64,000 bases of DNA, from the NCBI RefSeq assembly GCF_009759685.1, contig NZ_CP046654.1, positions 2,294,001-2,358,000 on the forward strand. Direction: 5' to 3'. Shown here piece by piece: positions 61,684 to 64,000 of this stretch. The first letter of the stretch is position 1; every line of letters starts with the position of its first letter. The DNA is from Acinetobacter baumannii (GTDB lineage: Bacteria; Pseudomonadota; Gammaproteobacteria; Pseudomonadales; Moraxellaceae). The position numbers and the translations under genes were made by a program. The notes under the pieces were generated by a model, which had not been told where the DNA came from, did no database searches, and worked only from the letters and a program-made list of their open reading frames with translations.

Positions 61684-62433
61684 ATGTTACTACAAGGAAA
61701 AGTGGCATTAATTACGGGTGCAGCATCAGAACGTGGAATTGGGCGAGCAACCGCAGAAATCTTTGCACAACAGGGTGCCAAAGTCATTATTGTTGATTTA
61801 GATATTGCTCAAAGCCAAAACGCTGCAAAGGCGCTTGGTGGAGGACATTTAGGCCTTGCTGCAAACGTTGCAAATGAAGAACAGGTCAAAGCAGCTGTTG
61901 AACAAGCACTACAGCACTACGGAAAGATTGATATTTTAATTAACAATGCTGGCATTACTCAGCCAGTTAAAACACTTGATATTCAACGCAGTGATTATGA
62001 TCGTGTTTTAGATGTCAGCCTACGCGGAACGCTTATTATGTCGCAAGCGGTTATTCCATCTATGAAAGCAAATGGTGGTGGAAGTATTGTCTGTCTATCT
62101 TCAGTTTCAGCACAACGTGGTGGCGGTATCTTTGGCGGACCGCATTATAGCGCTGCAAAGGCAGGCGTGTTAGGTCTGGCAAAAGCGATGGCTCGTGAGT
62201 TTGGTGGTGACCAGATTCGTGTAAATTCTCTTACTCCAGGTCTAATCCAGACTGATATTACTGGCGGTTTAATGAATGATGACCGTCGTCACGACATTCT
62301 GGCTGGTATTCCGCTGGGCCGTTTAGGTAAAGCACAAGACGTTGCAAATGCAGCACTATTTTTGGCAAGTGACCTGTCAGCTTATTTGACTGGTGTAACA
62401 CTCGATGTAAATGGTGGCATGCTTATTCATTAA
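61684..62433 (+). CDS. SDR oxidoreductase
   Basis: A 249-residue classical SDR. ITGAASERGIGRAT (T-G-x-x-x-x-x-G-I-G, residues ~10-23; two residues longer than the common loop) binds cofactor; INNAG is present. The active-site Ser is in CLSSVSAQ and Tyr/Lys in HYSAAKAG. TPGLIQTDITGG and LDVNGGMLIH complete the fold. The SD is AAGAGGA, ahead of the ATG. As first gene of an operon with an MFS transporter and a split transketolase, it likely oxidises a polyol or sugar to a ketose for the transketolase; this is inference. Confidence 0.88.
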   Translation: MLLQGKVALITGAASERGIGRATAEIFAQQGAKVIIVDLDIAQSQNAAKALGGGHLGLAANVANEEQVKAAVEQALQHYGKIDILINNAGITQPVKTLDIQRSDYDRVLDVSLRGTLIMSQAVIPSMKANGGGSIVCLSSVSAQRGGGIFGGPHYSAAKAGVLGLAKAMAREFGGDQIRVNSLTPGLIQTDITGGLMNDDRRHDILAGIPLGRLGKAQDVANAALFLASDLSAYLTGVTLDVNGGMLIH

Positions 62434-62505
62434 ACGCTCACCATTTAAATAAAAATAGAATGATGGCCACAAGAGGATACTGTGGCCAAATGTAAAGGGA
62501 TTCGC

Positions 62506-63810
62506 ATGATGGATACAGTATTTTCATCTGAAGTAGATACAACGGTTCGTAAATCGGCGTATCGAAAAATTGCATTTCGGCTCATGCCATTTTTAATGCT
62601 TTGTTATTTTTGTGCCTATTTAGATCGGGTAAATGTGGGTTTTGCCAAGCTCCAAATGATGAGCGATTTACAGTTTAGTGAAGCTGTATATGGGTTAGGC
62701 GCAGGGATTTTCTTTATTGGTTACTTTCTCTGTGAAGTACCAAGTAATATTGTGCTTCATAAAGTAGGTGCACGGCGTTGGATTGCCCGTATCATGATTA
62801 CATGGGGCATTTTGTCAGGCTGTTTTGCCTTTGTTCAAACCGAATGGCAATTTTACACCTTACGTTTTTTGCTTGGTGTTGCTGAAGCCGGCTTGGCTCC
62901 GGGATTATTGCTTTACCTCACTTACTGGTTCCCATCTTACCGCCGCGCGCGCATGACCGTACTTTGGTTTATCGCGATTCCAATTTCAGGAATGATTGGT
63001 GGACCACTTTCAGGCTTAATCATGGACCGAATGAGCGGTGTACATGGCTGGTTTGGCTGGCAGTGGATGTTTGTAATTGAAGCCATTCCTACCGTACTTG
63101 TTGGCCTATTGGTACTCGCTGTTTTAAAAGACTCTGTTCAAGATGCCAACTGGTTAACCCAAGACGAAAAAAATTTGGTGAAGCAAGAGCTTGCTCAAGA
63201 TAACCAGCATAAAGAAGGCCATGCAAGCGTTAAAGAATTCATCGCGGATAAACGTTTATGGCTACTCGCAGGTATCTACTTTTGTGTAGTGATGGGCCAA
63301 TACGCCATTACATTTTGGTTGCCAACTCTCATTCGTAACTCGGGCATTAGTGATAACTGGCATATTGGTTTGCTCACAAGCCTGCCTTATATGTGTGCGA
63401 TTGTGGTCATGATTTTGGCAGGGCGTAGTGGTGACCATTTCCAAGAACGCCGCTGGCACTTAATTATTCCGATGTGTGCAGGTGCTATAGCACTCACATT
63501 TGCGACTTTATTCGCTTCAAATCTAACGCTCTCTTTAATTTGCCTTTGCATCGCAGCCTCAGGTGTGCTGACGGCATCCTCTTTATTCTGGATGTTACCG
63601 ACCAACTTTTTGGGTGGTGTTTCCGCGGCGGCAGGTATTGCAGCAGTGAATAGCTTCGCCAATCTTGCAGGATTTTGCTCACCTTATTTAATCGGTTGGG
63701 TCACTACCAACACAGGTTCAAATGCAATCGGCATGTTCTTAATCACAACAGTATTAATTTTCGGTGCCAGTCTGGTTCTGCGTGTTCCGGCAAAACTGGT
63801 TAATCGTTAA
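62506..63810 (+). CDS. MFS transporter, ACS family
   Basis: A product of 434 residues from ATG 62506. YFCAYLDRVNVGFAKLQM in TM1 (Y-L-D-R-x-N-x-G-F-A) and GYFLCEVPSNIVLHKVGARRWIARIM in TM2 (key E-V-P-S-N) are the anion:cation symporter signatures; FLLGVAEAGLAPGLLLYLTYWFP matches TM4 (G-x-x-E-A-G). ACS transporters take up sugar acids, phthalates and similar anions with protons. A GTG at 62482 with AAGAGGA ahead is an alternative start giving 442 residues; AAAGGGA ahead of 62506 supports the shorter form. It is 13 bases before the transketolase ATG. Confidence 0.88.
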   Translation: MMDTVFSSEVDTTVRKSAYRKIAFRLMPFLMLCYFCAYLDRVNVGFAKLQMMSDLQFSEAVYGLGAGIFFIGYFLCEVPSNIVLHKVGARRWIARIMITWGILSGCFAFVQTEWQFYTLRFLLGVAEAGLAPGLLLYLTYWFPSYRRARMTVLWFIAIPISGMIGGPLSGLIMDRMSGVHGWFGWQWMFVIEAIPTVLVGLLVLAVLKDSVQDANWLTQDEKNLVKQELAQDNQHKEGHASVKEFIADKRLWLLAGIYFCVVMGQYAITFWLPTLIRNSGISDNWHIGLLTSLPYMCAIVVMILAGRSGDHFQERRWHLIIPMCAGAIALTFATLFASNLTLSLICLCIAASGVLTASSLFWMLPTNFLGGVSAAAGIAAVNSFANLAGFCSPYLIGWVTTNTGSNAIGMFLITTVLIFGASLVLRVPAKLVNR

Positions 63811-63823
63811 GAAGGAATAGTAA

Positions 63824-64000
63824 ATGACAATGTTAAATGTTGATAAAGTAGGCCAAATTGCCGAGTTGCAACAACGTGCCTACCACATTCGCCAACATGC
63901 TTTACGTATGGGGCAAGTACAAGGCCAAGGCTATGTTGGACAAGCCTTGGGTGCAGCAGATCTACTGGCAGTATCTTATTTCCATGCCATGAAATATCAA
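63824..64000 (+). CDS. Transketolase N-terminal subunit, partial
   Basis: The first 59 codons of a gene that runs off the window. The product starts MTMLNVDKVGQIAELQQRAY and continues HIRQHALRMGQVQGQGYVGQ and ALGAADLLAVSYFHAM. The G-Q-x-L-G-x-A-D-L-L-A segment is the N-terminal ThDP-binding part of transketolase-like enzymes with two-gene (N/C) organisation. SD GAAGGAATAG lies ahead of the ATG. Its place in an SDR-MFS operon suggests a catabolic paralogue, not the housekeeping enzyme. The C-terminal partner gene should lie just beyond the window. Confidence 0.85.
   Translation, partial: MTMLNVDKVGQIAELQQRAYHIRQHALRMGQVQGQGYVGQALGAADLLAVSYFHAMKYQ

Overview
The window reads as a chromosomal segment of an Acinetobacter, probably of the A. 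baumannii-calcoaceticus complex. The reasons are an A+T-rich, gene-dense layout, an exported mutarotase of the Acinetobacter Mro type, a betI-betB-betA locus divergent from two BCCT choline transporters, a membrane malate:quinone oxidoreductase, and T6SS cargo with a DUF4123 adaptor, a DUF3304 lipoprotein and a DUF2235 phospholipase. Species assignment is from recall, not from a search. I saw no rRNA, tRNA, CRISPR array, insertion sequence or prophage.

Layout. 1-4.1 kb: a LysR regulator divergent from a DapA-family enzyme, an MFS transporter and an OprD porin cut by the window edge, which looks like an uptake/catabolic set for an unknown small organic acid. 4.8-10.8 kb: an orphan VgrG cargo module (VgrG, DUF4123 adaptor, relic and intact immunity-like lipoproteins, Tle1-like lipase). 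10.9-18.4 kb: a YoaK-type membrane protein, a lipoprotein lipase, a homocysteine S-methyltransferase with an amino-acid permease, a small membrane protein and mqo. 18.9-27.4 kb: choline-to-glycine-betaine genes betA, betB and betI facing two betT-type transporters and a MarC protein across a perfect 46-bp palindrome. 27.7-32.5 kb: thioesterase, small exported protein, COG0523 GTPase, DctA, YaeQ and FKBP genes. 32.7-36.5 kb: pgaBCD with no pgaA in front. 36.6-38.5 kb: a crotonase, PnuC and a small hypothetical protein.

38.6-54.5 kb holds the most notable system: an IclR regulator facing a long same-strand catabolic cluster. It has a Rieske ferredoxin, a small recombinase-HTH-like protein, a Rieske oxygenase, an SDR, an extradiol dioxygenase, a ferredoxin reductase, an MFS transporter, a cupin, an alpha/beta hydrolase, a second SDR with a degenerate active site, an aspartate-dehydrogenase-like enzyme, an aldehyde dehydrogenase, a ThDP enzyme and a porin. 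A convergent MHS-type transporter closes it. The gene set predicts import, ring dihydroxylation, rearomatisation, meta cleavage and hydrolysis, plus an amino-acid/oxo-acid/aldehyde/acid branch. The substrate is not evident.

54.7-60.6 kb holds a peptide deformylase, a glutaminase-STAS fusion, an AraC regulator facing a fosmidomycin-resistance-like MFS pump, the mutarotase and a hypothetical protein. 60.6-64.0 kb holds a LysR regulator facing an SDR, an MFS transporter and the start of a split transketolase, which looks like a carbohydrate or polyol catabolic operon running off the window.
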